32,621 bases of DNA from Mycolicibacterium palauense. Its GTDB lineage: Bacteria; Actinomycetota; Actinomycetes; Mycobacteriales; Mycobacteriaceae. The notes below the pieces were generated by a model, which saw nothing but the letters and a program-made list of their open reading frames with translations, did no database searches and was not told where the DNA came from. Position numbers and translations under genes: made by a program. Where the stretch lies: the NCBI RefSeq assembly GCF_002592005.1, contig NZ_NVQF01000070.1, positions 1 to 32,621 of the forward strand, written 5' to 3'. Position 1 is the stretch's first letter; each line of letters begins with the position of its first letter. Shown here one piece after another: positions 23,541 through 31,682 of this stretch.

Positions 23541-24842
23541 GTGGAGATTGCGCCGCCGTCAGCAAAGACGCCGGACACCGGCACCGCCCCGGTGACTCCG
23601 GAGGTTTCGGCGGTGTCCACCACCGTTTCGACCGCGGAATCGGGGCCGGGATCGGGGCGGGAATCCGGCAGCAGATCCGGGTCCGGTCCGGCGCCCGCCT
23701 GGCGCGACCCCAAACGCTACCTGTGGCTGCTGGCCGTGGCCGTGCCCTCCTACGTCGTGACCTCCTGGCTGGCCGTCTGGCTCACCGGCTGGGGCATCTT
23801 CTGGTGGTCGGCACCGATCGCCGCCTTCATCGTGCTGCCGCTGGCCGACTGGGTGTTCGGGCTCGACGACCGCAGCCCTCCGGCGGACGCCCTGGGCTGG
23901 CTGGAGAACGACAGGTTCTACCGCTGGGTCACCTACCTGTACCTGCCGGCCCAGTACGCCTCGCTGGTGCTGGCCTGCCGGCTGTGGTCCGACGGGCACC
24001 GGGTGCCGATGAACGTCTTCGACAAGCTGGGCCTGATGTTCACGGTGGGCATCATCGGCGGGATCGCCATCTGCACCGCGCACGAACTGGGACACCAGCG
24101 GGTCAGCCGGGAACGCTGGCTGTCCAAGGCGGCGCTGGCGCAGACCGGCTACGGGCACTTCTACGTCGAACACAACCGTGGCCATCACCACCGGGTCGCG
24201 ACCCCCGAGGATCCGGCCAGCTCACGGCTGGGTGAAAGCCTCTATCGGTTCCTGCCGCGGTCGATCCTCGGCGGCGCACGCTCGGCCTGGCTCCTGGAGA
24301 GCTCGCGCCGGCGCCGCCGCGGGAAGGCGGTGTGGAGCCTGTCCAACGACGTGCTCAACGCCTGGCTGATGAGCGCCGCGCTGTTCGCAGCCCTGACCCT
24401 GTGGTTCGGTCTCGACGTGCTGCCGTGGCTGGTCGGGCAGGCCGTGGTCGGAATCTGCCTGATGGAGGCGGTCAACTACCTCGAGCACTACGGATTGCGC
24501 CGCCAGCGGCTGGCCGACGGCCGTTACGAGCGGGTGCACGCCGGACACAGCTGGAACAGCAACAGCCTGCTGTCCAACGTCTTCCTGTTCCACCTGCAGC
24601 GCCATTCCGATCACCACGCCAATCCGTTGCGGCGCTACCAGGCGTTGCGGCACGCCGACGAGGCACCTCAACTGCCCAGCGGCTACGCCACCATGATCGT
24701 GGCCGCACTCGTTCCCCCGTTGTGGCGTCGCATCATGGACCGCCGGGTGCTCGAGCACTACGGAGGCGACATCACCCTGGCGGCGCATCCGCCCCGGGGT
24801 GGTCGCCGCCGGTCGCGGACCGCAGCAGATAGGTGTCCATGA
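23541..24842 (+). CDS. alkB: AlkB-type membrane alkane 1-monooxygenase
   Basis: The protein has 433 aa. It is an integral-membrane diiron hydroxylase that oxidises terminal methyl groups of alkanes or fatty chains. All histidine boxes are present: HELGH (181-185), EHNRGHH (210-216), LQRHSDHH (352-359), plus the AlkB signature NYLEHYG (312-318). Hydrophobic helices lie between them. The N-terminal 55 residues are a Ser/Gly/Pro-rich extension. GTG 23541 has GGGGGAAG upstream at rather long spacing; the extension makes the start uncertain. No rubredoxin or rubredoxin reductase gene follows, unlike the usual mycobacterial alkB operon, so electrons must come from elsewhere. The 3' end overlaps the convergent cobF by 71 bp. 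Confidence 0.93.
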   Translation: MEIAPPSAKTPDTGTAPVTPEVSAVSTTVSTAESGPGSGRESGSRSGSGPAPAWRDPKRYLWLLAVAVPSYVVTSWLAVWLTGWGIFWWSAPIAAFIVLPLADWVFGLDDRSPPADALGWLENDRFYRWVTYLYLPAQYASLVLACRLWSDGHRVPMNVFDKLGLMFTVGIIGGIAICTAHELGHQRVSRERWLSKAALAQTGYGHFYVEHNRGHHHRVATPEDPASSRLGESLYRFLPRSILGGARSAWLLESSRRRRRGKAVWSLSNDVLNAWLMSAALFAALTLWFGLDVLPWLVGQAVVGICLMEAVNYLEHYGLRRQRLADGRYERVHAGHSWNSNSLLSNVFLFHLQRHSDHHANPLRRYQALRHADEAPQLPSGYATMIVAALVPPLWRRIMDRRVLEHYGGDITLAAHPPRGGRRRSRTAADRCP

Positions 24843-25548
24843 TCCAGCCGTGCCGCGCACGGGCGGCCGCGCGCAGCTCGGCGATCTGCGACCCCACCTC
24901 ACCGACCGTGCCGGCCACCAGCAGCTCGTCGGCGGTGCCCAGGTAGGCGCCCCACCAGATCCGCGTCGTGGCGGGGCAGTGCAGGAATGAGCATTCCGCG
25001 TCGAGCATCACCACCGCCGCGCCGTCCAGGCCCGAGGCACGCAGCCGGCGGCCGGTGGTGATCAGGACGGGTTCCCCGACGTCATTGAGCGGGATCCGGT
25101 GCCGGGCGGTCAGCGCCTGGATGGCGGTGACGCCCGGGACGACGTCGTAGTCGATGTCCACGTGCCGGCGCACCAGCTCCAGGATGCGCAGCGTGCTGTC
25201 GTAGAGCGAGGGATCGCCCCAGGCCAGGAACGCACCCACTTCCCCCGGCTCGAGTTCGGACTCGATGGCCGCGGCCCACACCCGGGCCCGGGCCTCGTGC
25301 CAGTCCGCGACGGCCTGGTGGTAGTCGCCGTCCTTGGCCCGCGGCGGGTCGACCAGCTCCACGAATCGATACCCGGTCCGGTCGATGAAGCGCGTGCAGA
25401 TCTCCCGGCGCAGCGCCACCAGGTCATTCTTGGCCGCACCCTTGTCCATCGCGAAGAACACCGCGGTGTCGTTGAGTGCGGCGACAGCCTGGGCGGTCAC
25501 ATAGCCCGGGTCGCCGGCTCCGATACCGATCACATGGATCATCCGCAC
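24772..25548 (-). CDS. cobF: Precorrin-6A synthase (deacetylating), CobF
   Basis: The protein has 258 aa (GTG 25548; ATG 25542 would remove two residues). It is a SAM-dependent methyltransferase of the aerobic cobalamin pathway that methylates C1 of precorrin-5 and releases the acetyl group. Tetrapyrrole methylase features are the N-terminal VIGIGAGDPGYVT, AFLAWGDPSLYDST and VVPGVTAIQAL. FFAMDKGAAKNDLVALRREIC and TTGRRL are typical of CobF. It stands alone, away from other cob genes. As I recall, M. tuberculosis lost cobF by a deletion between Rv0943c and Rv0944, whereas environmental mycobacteria and M. canettii kept it. Confidence 0.94.
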   Translation of the reverse strand: MRMIHVIGIGAGDPGYVTAQAVAALNDTAVFFAMDKGAAKNDLVALRREICTRFIDRTGYRFVELVDPPRAKDGDYHQAVADWHEARARVWAAAIESELEPGEVGAFLAWGDPSLYDSTLRILELVRRHVDIDYDVVPGVTAIQALTARHRIPLNDVGEPVLITTGRRLRASGLDGAAVVMLDAECSFLHCPATTRIWWGAYLGTADELLVAGTVGEVGSQIAELRAAARARHGWIMDTYLLRSATGGDHPGADAPPG

Positions 25549-25650
25549 CCGAGCAGGGTAGCCGGGTTGCGAAGGGGGACCGGCATTGGGAAGCCTTCAC
25601 ATCGGGACGGCCGACCGCCGCCGCACTGAACGTCGACGAACGGAGCACGG

Positions 25651-26865
25651 GTGACGCTTGTCCTCGCATTCGGCATCATCCTGCTGATCAGCGTGTCGCT
25701 GTCCGGGGTGGCGGCGCGCACGGTGCTTTCGACCGCACTGCTGTTCCTGCTGGCCGGGGCGCTGCTCGGCCCCGGCGGCTTCGACGTCGTGCACATCGAC
25801 GCCGGCAACCCGATCGTGGCGCTGCTGGCCGACGTCGCGCTGTTCACGGTGCTGTTCACCGACGGTCAGCGGGCCAACGTCCCGGCGCTGAAGGAGAACT
25901 GGCGGCTGTCGGGCCGGGCGCTGGGCCTGGGCATGCCGATGACGATGGTCGGCATCGCCGTGCCCGCCCACTTCCTGGCCGGCCTGGACTGGCCCACGGC
26001 GTTCCTGATCGGCGCGATCCTGTCCCCGACCGATCCGGTGTTCGCCGCGGCGCTCGTCGGGCGGACCGACATCCCGGTGCGCCTGCGGCGACTGCTCAAC
26101 GTCGAGTCCGGCCTCAACGACGGCCTGGCCCTCCCCTTCGTGCTGATCTTCCTGGCGACCGCCCAGCACACCGAGTCGCATGTCACGACGGTGCTGCTGG
26201 AACTGGGGCTGGGCCTGGTGTTCGGGATCTCGATCGCGGCGCTGGTGGCGCTGGCCTGGCGGTTGCCCATCCTGACCGCCGAGCCGCGCCTGCAGCCGCT
26301 GGGACCGGTCGCGATCGCGATCGTCGTCTACGCCAGTTGCCATCTGACGCACGCCAACCCGTACCTCGCCGCGTTCGCCGCCGGATCCACGCTGGCCACC
26401 ATGGACCACATGGCCGCCGAGCGTTTCGAGCCGTTCGGCGATCAGCTGGCCGAGCTCACCAAGTTCGCCGCGCTGCTGGTGTTCGGCGCGCTGATCACCC
26501 CCGAACGGTTGTCCCATCTGGGCTGGGGCGGCTGGTTGCTGGCCGTGCTGGCGATCATCGTGGTGCGCCCGGCGGCGATGCTGCTGTCGTTGGTGCGCAC
26601 CCCGATGCCACGCAGCGAACGGCTCACCGCGGCATGGTTCGGCCCCAAGGGGTTCGCGTCGGTGGTCTACGGCCTGCTGGCGCTGCAGTCCGGAATCCCC
26701 AACGCCGAGTTGGTGTTCGACGTCGTCGCCGTCACCATCGCACTCTCCATCGTGCTGCACTCCTCCACCGACGTCCCGGTGGCACGGATGCTGCGGATCG
26801 AGCCGCCGGACAACCTGCCCAGCGGGCAACGCAGCGAGGCCGACCCGGGCCAACCGGTGAACTGA
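25651..26865 (+). CDS. Cation:proton antiporter (CPA1/NhaP type)
   Basis: The protein has 404 aa with about 12 TM helices. The family's ion-binding motifs are clear: SPTDPV (residues 125-130) and GLNDGLALP with Asn156-Asp157. FGPKGFASVVYGLL near the C-terminal end of the membrane domain is another conserved CPA1 segment. There is no long cytoplasmic C-terminal domain. It exchanges Na+ or K+ for protons at the inner membrane; the specific ion cannot be deduced. It is divergent from cobF with a 102-bp spacer in which I see no clear signal. Confidence 0.92.
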   Translation: MTLVLAFGIILLISVSLSGVAARTVLSTALLFLLAGALLGPGGFDVVHIDAGNPIVALLADVALFTVLFTDGQRANVPALKENWRLSGRALGLGMPMTMVGIAVPAHFLAGLDWPTAFLIGAILSPTDPVFAAALVGRTDIPVRLRRLLNVESGLNDGLALPFVLIFLATAQHTESHVTTVLLELGLGLVFGISIAALVALAWRLPILTAEPRLQPLGPVAIAIVVYASCHLTHANPYLAAFAAGSTLATMDHMAAERFEPFGDQLAELTKFAALLVFGALITPERLSHLGWGGWLLAVLAIIVVRPAAMLLSLVRTPMPRSERLTAAWFGPKGFASVVYGLLALQSGIPNAELVFDVVAVTIALSIVLHSSTDVPVARMLRIEPPDNLPSGQRSEADPGQPVN

Positions 26866-26895
26866 CGGCCGCCAAACTATCCGGTACCGCCGGTA

Positions 26896-26924
26896 TTGAC
26901 ATTGGCCAATGGCACGTTTACGTT
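26896..26924 (+). promoter_or_regulatory. Strong sigma-A-type promoter before the diiron oxygenase
   Basis: A perfect -35 TTGACA (26896-26901) is followed after 17 bp by TACGTT (26919-26924), matching TANNNT. Transcription would start about 26931, leaving a leader of about 28 nt. A TTG inside the -35 happens to be in frame with the gene but is not a start. Confidence 0.65.
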
Positions 26925-26958
26925 CACAGTCATCAACGGCGACGAAGGGATGTCCCGC

Positions 26959-27861
26959 ATGACTGCGTCGGTCACGCCCGCCGGGCCCACTCGCGAGGAG
27001 TTCTCCGAACGCCTGCTCAACGGCTCGGCCAAGAAGTCCTACGCCCCCCTGGTCGACATCGACTGGGAGGCACCGCTCGATCCCGACAAGTACTTCCTGC
27101 CGCCGGAGGTGGTCACGCTCTACGGCACCCCGCAGTGGGAGGCCATGACGCGCGCCCAGCAGATCGAGCTCTCACGTCAGGAACTGGTCAACATCCTCTC
27201 GGCGGGCATCTGGTTCGAGAACATCCTCAACCAGGCGCTACTGCGGGACCTGATGCACAAGAACCCCACCGCCCGCTCCACGCACTACGCGCTGACCGAA
27301 CTCGGCGACGAGACGCGGCACATGGTCATGTTCGGCCGTACCATCGAGCGCATCGGCGGAATACCGGTGCGCCCCAAGCGGTATCAGAGGGCGATCATCA
27401 ACAGTCTGCCCTTGGTCTTCCGCGGCAGCGTGTTGTGGGCCGCCGCCCTGGTGGGCGAGGAGATCTTCGACGCGATGCAGCGCCGGATCATGGAGGACCC
27501 CGAACTTCAACCGATCGTGCAGCGGCTCATGCGCATCCACGTCACCGAGGAGGCGCGCCACATTCAGTTCGCCCGCGACGGCCTGCGTAAACAGGTGCCG
27601 GCGATGCCGCGGTACCGCAGGGCGCTGCTGGCCAATCTGCACGGTGTCGGCGGCCCGTTCTACCGTTTCCTGTTCACCCAGCCGGTGCAGTACGAGCGGG
27701 CCGGGCTGCCCGGCCGCGACATGCGCCGGATCGCCAGGGCCAACCCGCACTTCCACGCCATGTGCGTGCGCTCGTTCGGTCCCCTGTCCGCCTTCCTGAC
27801 CGAGGTGGGACTGATGGGCAGATACGGGCGCAGGCGGTGGCGGCGGGCCGGCTTCCTGTGA
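26959..27861 (+). CDS. AurF-like diiron oxygenase
   Basis: The protein is 300 aa, a soluble four-helix diiron protein. The seven metal ligands of the p-aminobenzoate N-oxygenase AurF (E101, E136, H139, E196, H223, E227, H230) have counterparts with close spacing here: Glu87, Glu118, His121, Glu167, His194, Glu198 and His201. The last three match AurF spacing exactly. Family members oxidise aryl amines to nitro compounds or do other O2 chemistry; the substrate here is unknown. I chose ATG 26959 because AAGGG lies nine bases upstream; ATG 26950 would have no spacing. It overlaps the next gene by four bases. Confidence 0.88.
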   Translation: MTASVTPAGPTREEFSERLLNGSAKKSYAPLVDIDWEAPLDPDKYFLPPEVVTLYGTPQWEAMTRAQQIELSRQELVNILSAGIWFENILNQALLRDLMHKNPTARSTHYALTELGDETRHMVMFGRTIERIGGIPVRPKRYQRAIINSLPLVFRGSVLWAAALVGEEIFDAMQRRIMEDPELQPIVQRLMRIHVTEEARHIQFARDGLRKQVPAMPRYRRALLANLHGVGGPFYRFLFTQPVQYERAGLPGRDMRRIARANPHFHAMCVRSFGPLSAFLTEVGLMGRYGRRRWRRAGFL

Positions 27862-28553
27862 GCATCATCCTCGTCGGGCCGCACACCGGCGATATCGGTG
27901 CGGCGCTGGGCCTCGGTTCCGATCCGGCGGTCGACCGGGAGATCGACGAGGTCCACGAGATCCACGGGATGGACGCCGCCCGCTTCGACGCGGCCACCGA
28001 CACGTGGTCGGTCACCGCGCCCGGCGCCGGCCCGATGCGGGCCCGGATCGTCGTGGATGCACGACCGTCGGAGAATCCGGTCCTGGCCTGCCACGGCCTG
28101 CCCAACTTCTTCCGCCTACCCGGTCCCGACCACGCCCGGCAGGCCCGCTACGTGCGGCGCTGCCTGGATCTGTGCAGACGCACCGGTTCCGCACGCATCG
28201 AGGCCAAGGGGCAGGTCCGGATGCGCCGCTGGCGCCGACAGCCGATGACCCGGAGTTTCTACCTGACCCCGGCGGCACCCGACGACGAACTCTACGACGG
28301 ACCCGTCACGGCCACGGTGGCCGAGCGCGAGATCGCCGCCCGGGTCCGGCTGACCGGACACCTGGACCCCGTCGATGGTCGATACCATTGGCAGGGAACC
28401 CTTTTCGCCGAGCTACCGGGCGAGCGGCGCACCGCCGCGCGGGCAGTGGACCTGCGCATCGCCGACCGCACGGCGCATGCCCGCGTCGTCGAACGCACCC
28501 CGTGGGGCGCCCACATGGTCGCCGGGGTGGGCGATCCGCCGTTCGCGCCCTGA
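27858..28553 (+). CDS. DUF4873-like protein, partner of the diiron oxygenase
   Basis: This is a 231-aa protein without recognised catalytic motifs. The C-terminal half (about 145-231) reads like DUF4873: YDGPVTATVAEREIAARVRLTGH, VDGRYHWQGTLFAE, then a WGAHMVAGVGDPPF ending. That domain is often found at the end of flavin-containing monooxygenases. The N-terminal half begins SIILVGPHTG and includes a basic patch (RMRRWRRQP). The GTG start overlaps the oxygenase stop as GTGA, so the two are translationally coupled. It might be a substrate-binding or redox partner, but that is a guess. It is convergent with the MFS gene with no gap. Confidence 0.72.
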   Translation: MSIILVGPHTGDIGAALGLGSDPAVDREIDEVHEIHGMDAARFDAATDTWSVTAPGAGPMRARIVVDARPSENPVLACHGLPNFFRLPGPDHARQARYVRRCLDLCRRTGSARIEAKGQVRMRRWRRQPMTRSFYLTPAAPDDELYDGPVTATVAEREIAARVRLTGHLDPVDGRYHWQGTLFAELPGERRTAARAVDLRIADRTAHARVVERTPWGAHMVAGVGDPPFAP

Positions 28554-29723
28554 TCAGCGCGCACGCACCGCCACGAACCCCACGGCCAGCACGGCGCCCA
28601 CGGCACCCGAGATCAGCAGCGGCAGCCGCCCGTCGGCGCCCCAGGCCAGACCCGCCCACAGGCCCGCGGCCAGCACGGCGAACCCGCTGAGCCCCTGAAA
28701 GACACCCTGGGCGCTGGCCTGCAGATCACGACCCACCAGCGTCGAGATCCAGGCTTTGCCCACCCCGTCGGTGCAGGCCGCGAACAACCCGTACACGCCG
28801 ATCAACAGCCAGGCCGTCACCGCGTCGGTCGTCATGCCCAGCCCCAGATAGCAGACGGCGAAGAACCCCAGCCCCACACCGAACACGATCCGCCGCGGCA
28901 CCCGGTCGGCCAGGGCGCCGGCCGGATAACTGGCCAGCGCGTACACCACGTTGTAGGTCACGTAGGCCAGGATCACCTCGGTGACCGAGAATCCTATCTC
29001 GTTGAGCCGCAACAGCAGCAGCGCATCCGGGAAGTTCACCAACCCGAACGCGGCCAACAGCGCCACCACCCGCCAGTAGCGTCGCGGCAGCTCCCGGACC
29101 CGCGCGAACACGGGTTCGCGGGCCCGGCCGTGGCGCACGCGACGTTCGGCGACCAGCCCCACCAACAGGACACTGAGCACCGCGGGGACCACCGCGACCC
29201 ACAGCAGCGGCCCGATCCGGTGGTCGAGCAGCTCGTAGCCCGCGAGTCCGAGCAACGGCCCCACCACCGCGCCGCAGGTGTCCATCGTGCGGTGAAAACC
29301 GAACACCCGCCCGCGGGCGGCATCGTCGATTCCGTCGACCAGCAGGGCGTCCCGGGGTGCGCCGCGCAGCCCCTTGCCCAGCCGGTCGACCACCCGCCCG
29401 GCCAGCACCCCGGGCCAGGCCCCCGCCGCGGCCACCAGGACCTTGCCCAGGGCCGCCAGCCCGTAGCCGCTGGCGATCAGGGGGCGGCGTGAGAAGCGGT
29501 CGGCCAGCGGCCCCGACGCCAGCTTGGTCACCGACGCGGCCCCCTCGGCGGCACCCTCGACGGCACCGACCACCGAGGGCGGCGCCCCCAACACGGCGGT
29601 GAGGTAGATCGGCAGCAGCGGATAGAGCAGCTCGCTGGCCACATCCTGCAGGAACGACACCGCCGAGAGGGCCTTGACATTGCGGGTCAGCCACGGCCTG
29701 CGCGGTACGGTCGGCTCAGTCAC
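28554..29723 (-). CDS. MFS transporter
   Basis: The protein has 389 aa with 11-12 hydrophobic helices, consistent with a major facilitator superfamily permease. The loop between TM2 and TM3 carries SGPLADRFSRRPLI, the MFS motif A variant, and its counterpart in the second half is PAGALADRVPRRIV. RVVDRLGKGLRGAPRDALL is typical of a drug/metabolite MFS subgroup. A palindrome lies upstream in the divergent spacer. The substrate is unknown. Confidence 0.9.
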   Translation of the reverse strand: MTEPTVPRRPWLTRNVKALSAVSFLQDVASELLYPLLPIYLTAVLGAPPSVVGAVEGAAEGAASVTKLASGPLADRFSRRPLIASGYGLAALGKVLVAAAGAWPGVLAGRVVDRLGKGLRGAPRDALLVDGIDDAARGRVFGFHRTMDTCGAVVGPLLGLAGYELLDHRIGPLLWVAVVPAVLSVLLVGLVAERRVRHGRAREPVFARVRELPRRYWRVVALLAAFGLVNFPDALLLLRLNEIGFSVTEVILAYVTYNVVYALASYPAGALADRVPRRIVFGVGLGFFAVCYLGLGMTTDAVTAWLLIGVYGLFAACTDGVGKAWISTLVGRDLQASAQGVFQGLSGFAVLAAGLWAGLAWGADGRLPLLISGAVGAVLAVGFVAVRAR

Positions 29724-29757
29724 GCACTCGCCTCCTCTCCGCCAATCCGCTCAACTA

Positions 29758-29772
29758 CTACACACTGTGTAG
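29758..29772. promoter_or_regulatory. 15-bp perfect palindrome between MFS and DUF2231 genes
   Basis: CTACACACTGTGTAG is perfectly symmetrical around its central C. It lies 35 bp upstream of the MFS start and 43 bp upstream of the DUF2231 start. It contains the TACA...TGTA half-sites known from BlaI/MecI operators, and a BlaI-like gene is 1.4 kb away. The link is inference. Confidence 0.55.
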
Positions 29773-29815
29773 CATTTGATCCCAGCAGCCCCCAGCCACC
29801 CGGGAGTCGAACACC

Positions 29816-30304
29816 ATGTCAACCTTCAACGGTCTGCCCGCCCACGCGTTGCTCGTCCATTTCATCGTCGTCCTCGCACCGTTGACGGCGCTGTTGGCCA
29901 TCCTGTGTGCGGTGTGGCCGGCCGCCCGGGAACGGCTGGTGTGGCTGGTGCTGACCCTGGCCGCGGTCACCGTCGTGCTGACGCCGCTGACCACCGAAGC
30001 CGGCGAATGGCTCGAGCACCGGGTCGGCGAGACCCCGGCACTGGAGACCCATGCCGACCTCGGGGACACCATGATCTTCTTCTCGATCGGGCTGCTGGTG
30101 GCCACGCTGCTGCTGGCCTTCGCGCATGTGCGGGCCCGCCGCGACTCGTCGAACGCCGTCATCGGGGCGGTGATCTCCCTCGTCGTCATCGTGCTGTCCG
30201 CCGCGACGATCGTGCAGGTGTACCGGATCGGAGATTCCGGAGCCAAGTCGGTCTGGGGTGGCGTGACGCAGACACAGCCGGCCTCACCCGATGACGACGA
30301 CTGA
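29816..30304 (+). CDS. DUF2231 family membrane protein
   Basis: The protein has 162 aa with four TM helices. The N-terminal GLPAHALLVHFIVVLAPLTALL is the hallmark of DUF2231, in which conserved His residues could bind a metal or haem. The C-terminus is hydrophilic and ends in four Asp. Function unknown. It overlaps the convergent M56 gene by 21 bp. Confidence 0.82.
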   Translation: MSTFNGLPAHALLVHFIVVLAPLTALLAILCAVWPAARERLVWLVLTLAAVTVVLTPLTTEAGEWLEHRVGETPALETHADLGDTMIFFSIGLLVATLLLAFAHVRARRDSSNAVIGAVISLVVIVLSAATIVQVYRIGDSGAKSVWGGVTQTQPASPDDDD

Positions 30305-31165
30305 CGACTCGCCCTCTTCCGGCACCACCCGATCCTGAACGAGGTCGGTGGTCACCCCCACGTCGGCCACGGTCACAACGACCACCGCCGCGCAGGCCAG
30401 CACCGCCCAGCGGCGCGGTCGCCCGGGGCGGGGCCCGTGCAGCGCGCTCACGCGGCGGACCACGTCGCCGGCCGCGGCGCCCAGCGTCGCCGCCTCCGGC
30501 GGCCGGGATCCCGCGCACATCAGTGCGGCGCGGGCAAGGGCCCGGGCCAGTACCGCACGATCGTCTCCGGCGGCCCGCTCGTCGGCGTCGCGTTCGGCCG
30601 CGAACCGGACCAACCGCGGCCAGCCGGCCAACAACGGGTTCAGGGCGGCCGCCAGCTCGGCGGCCTGCACGTACAGGTAGTGGCGGGCACGAAGGTGGGC
30701 CCGCTCGTGACGGACCAGCGCGGCGAACTCGGCACGGTCGAGCGCCGCGCACAGCCCGGTGGTCACCACCACCACGGCTCCGCGACCGGGAACGGCGAAC
30801 GCGTCGGGGGTCCCGTCATCGACGACCAGCAGATCTCCGCGGCGGGCGGTACTGCCGCGGAACACTTTTCCGGCGCGCAGGCTCGCCGCCGCGCGCAGCA
30901 GGTGACGGGTCGCGCGCACGCATCCGGCCGCCAGGAACGTGCCCGCGAGCACGGCCAGGCCGATGCCGACCGGGGTGGGGTCTTCGGCCACCAGCGCGAT
31001 CACCGCCGCCGAGGACATCGCGGTGGCCACCGCGAACAGCAGCGCCATCCCGGCGGCCAGACGCACCGACCAGGCCGGGGTGAACGCGCGCTCCAGCCGT
31101 TGCAGCGGCACCGAGACCGCGACCGCCAGGGCCCAGGGGGCGAGCAGCATCGCCATGGCCGTCAT
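30284..31165 (-). CDS. M56 family metallopeptidase (BlaR-like)
   Basis: The protein has 293 aa: TM helices in the first 120 residues, a zinc peptidase motif HERAH (153-157), a third-ligand region FAAERDADERAA, and a last TM helix near 265. It has no C-terminal sensor domain, as in other actinobacterial BlaR relatives. These are proposed to cleave or inactivate the partner BlaI repressor in response to a cell-wall or other signal. I chose ATG 31165, seven bases after the regulator stop, because the upstream extension would read through the regulator gene out of frame. Confidence 0.87.
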   Translation of the reverse strand: MTAMAMLLAPWALAVAVSVPLQRLERAFTPAWSVRLAAGMALLFAVATAMSSAAVIALVAEDPTPVGIGLAVLAGTFLAAGCVRATRHLLRAAASLRAGKVFRGSTARRGDLLVVDDGTPDAFAVPGRGAVVVVTTGLCAALDRAEFAALVRHERAHLRARHYLYVQAAELAAALNPLLAGWPRLVRFAAERDADERAAGDDRAVLARALARAALMCAGSRPPEAATLGAAAGDVVRRVSALHGPRPGRPRRWAVLACAAVVVVTVADVGVTTDLVQDRVVPEEGESSVVVIG

Positions 31166-31172
31166 CGGCCGC

Positions 31173-31598
31173 TCACCGGCGCGTGTCCCGCCCGTCGCCT
31201 CCCACGTCATCGGTCTGGGGGTCGGCCTGGGGGTCGGTCCGGGGATCGCGCTCCAGCAGCGTGCGCAGCACCTCTTCGTCGTCGGGCTGCAGGGAGGCCA
31301 CGAAACTGGCCAGCACGCTGGCGCGGTCCTGCCGGCCGTCGAGCGCATGACGCATCCTGATCGCCGCGCGCAGCGCGGGCAGATCACCGGCCGGGGCCGC
31401 CAGCGCGTAGCCGTAACCGCGGCCCCGCTTGGCGCGGGTGAGCACTCCCTTGCGGGTGAGCCGGACCAGCGCGGTCATCACGGTGGTGTGGGCCAGCGAC
31501 CCGCCCAGGGCCGCGCGGACCTCGGCGACGGTCCTGTAGTCATCGGCGTCGAGCACGCCGATGACGGCTTCCTCCAACCCACCGGGTTCCTTACGCAC
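31173..31598 (-). CDS. BlaI/MecI/CopY family transcriptional regulator
   Basis: The protein is 141 aa with the winged helix of this family. The start LGxLE-like GGLEEAVIGVL is followed by TVAEVRAAL, the recognition helix LAHTTVMTALVRLTRKGVLTR and the wing GRGYGYALA. The C-terminal dimerisation helix (about 90-112, ASVLASFVASLQPDDEEVL) is followed by a Thr/Asp-rich tail with a degenerate DPQADPQTDD repeat. It forms a regulator-protease pair with the downstream M56 gene. No TACA/TGTA operator is obvious in its own promoter, so autoregulation is not supported by what I see. Confidence 0.9.
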   Translation of the reverse strand: MRKEPGGLEEAVIGVLDADDYRTVAEVRAALGGSLAHTTVMTALVRLTRKGVLTRAKRGRGYGYALAAPAGDLPALRAAIRMRHALDGRQDRASVLASFVASLQPDDEEVLRTLLERDPRTDPQADPQTDDVGGDGRDTRR

Positions 31599-31657
31599 CT
31601 ACCGGCCTCCTCACGACGAGGATAGCCAGCCGGCGCCCGGATTGTTCCCCACGGAAC

Positions 31658-31671
31658 TAGAACGTGTTCTA
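31658..31671. promoter_or_regulatory. KstR-like box
   Basis: TAGAACGTGTTCTA has perfect 6-bp arms and matches TNNAACNNGTTNNA, the operator of the cholesterol-catabolism repressor KstR. It overlaps the -10 of the LLM oxidoreductase gene and lies 60 bp upstream of the BlaI-like gene. Confidence 0.7.
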
Positions 31672-31675
31672 ACAT
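31670..31675 (+). promoter_or_regulatory. -10 element of a leaderless LLM oxidoreductase transcript
   Basis: TAACAT matches TANNNT and ends seven bases before the ATG at 31683, so transcription probably begins at the start codon. No Shine-Dalgarno sequence is present. Confidence 0.5.
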
Positions 31676-31682
31676 TCGGCCC

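Noticed and set aside
26896..26958. TTG start for the diiron oxygenase
   Set aside because: The TTG is part of a perfect TTGACA -35 box. The ATG at 26959 has a properly spaced ribosome site.
27762..27857. Upstream GTG/ATG extension of the DUF4873-like gene
   Set aside because: It would overlap the oxygenase gene by about 100 bp. The GTGA overlap at 27858 is standard and coupling-competent.
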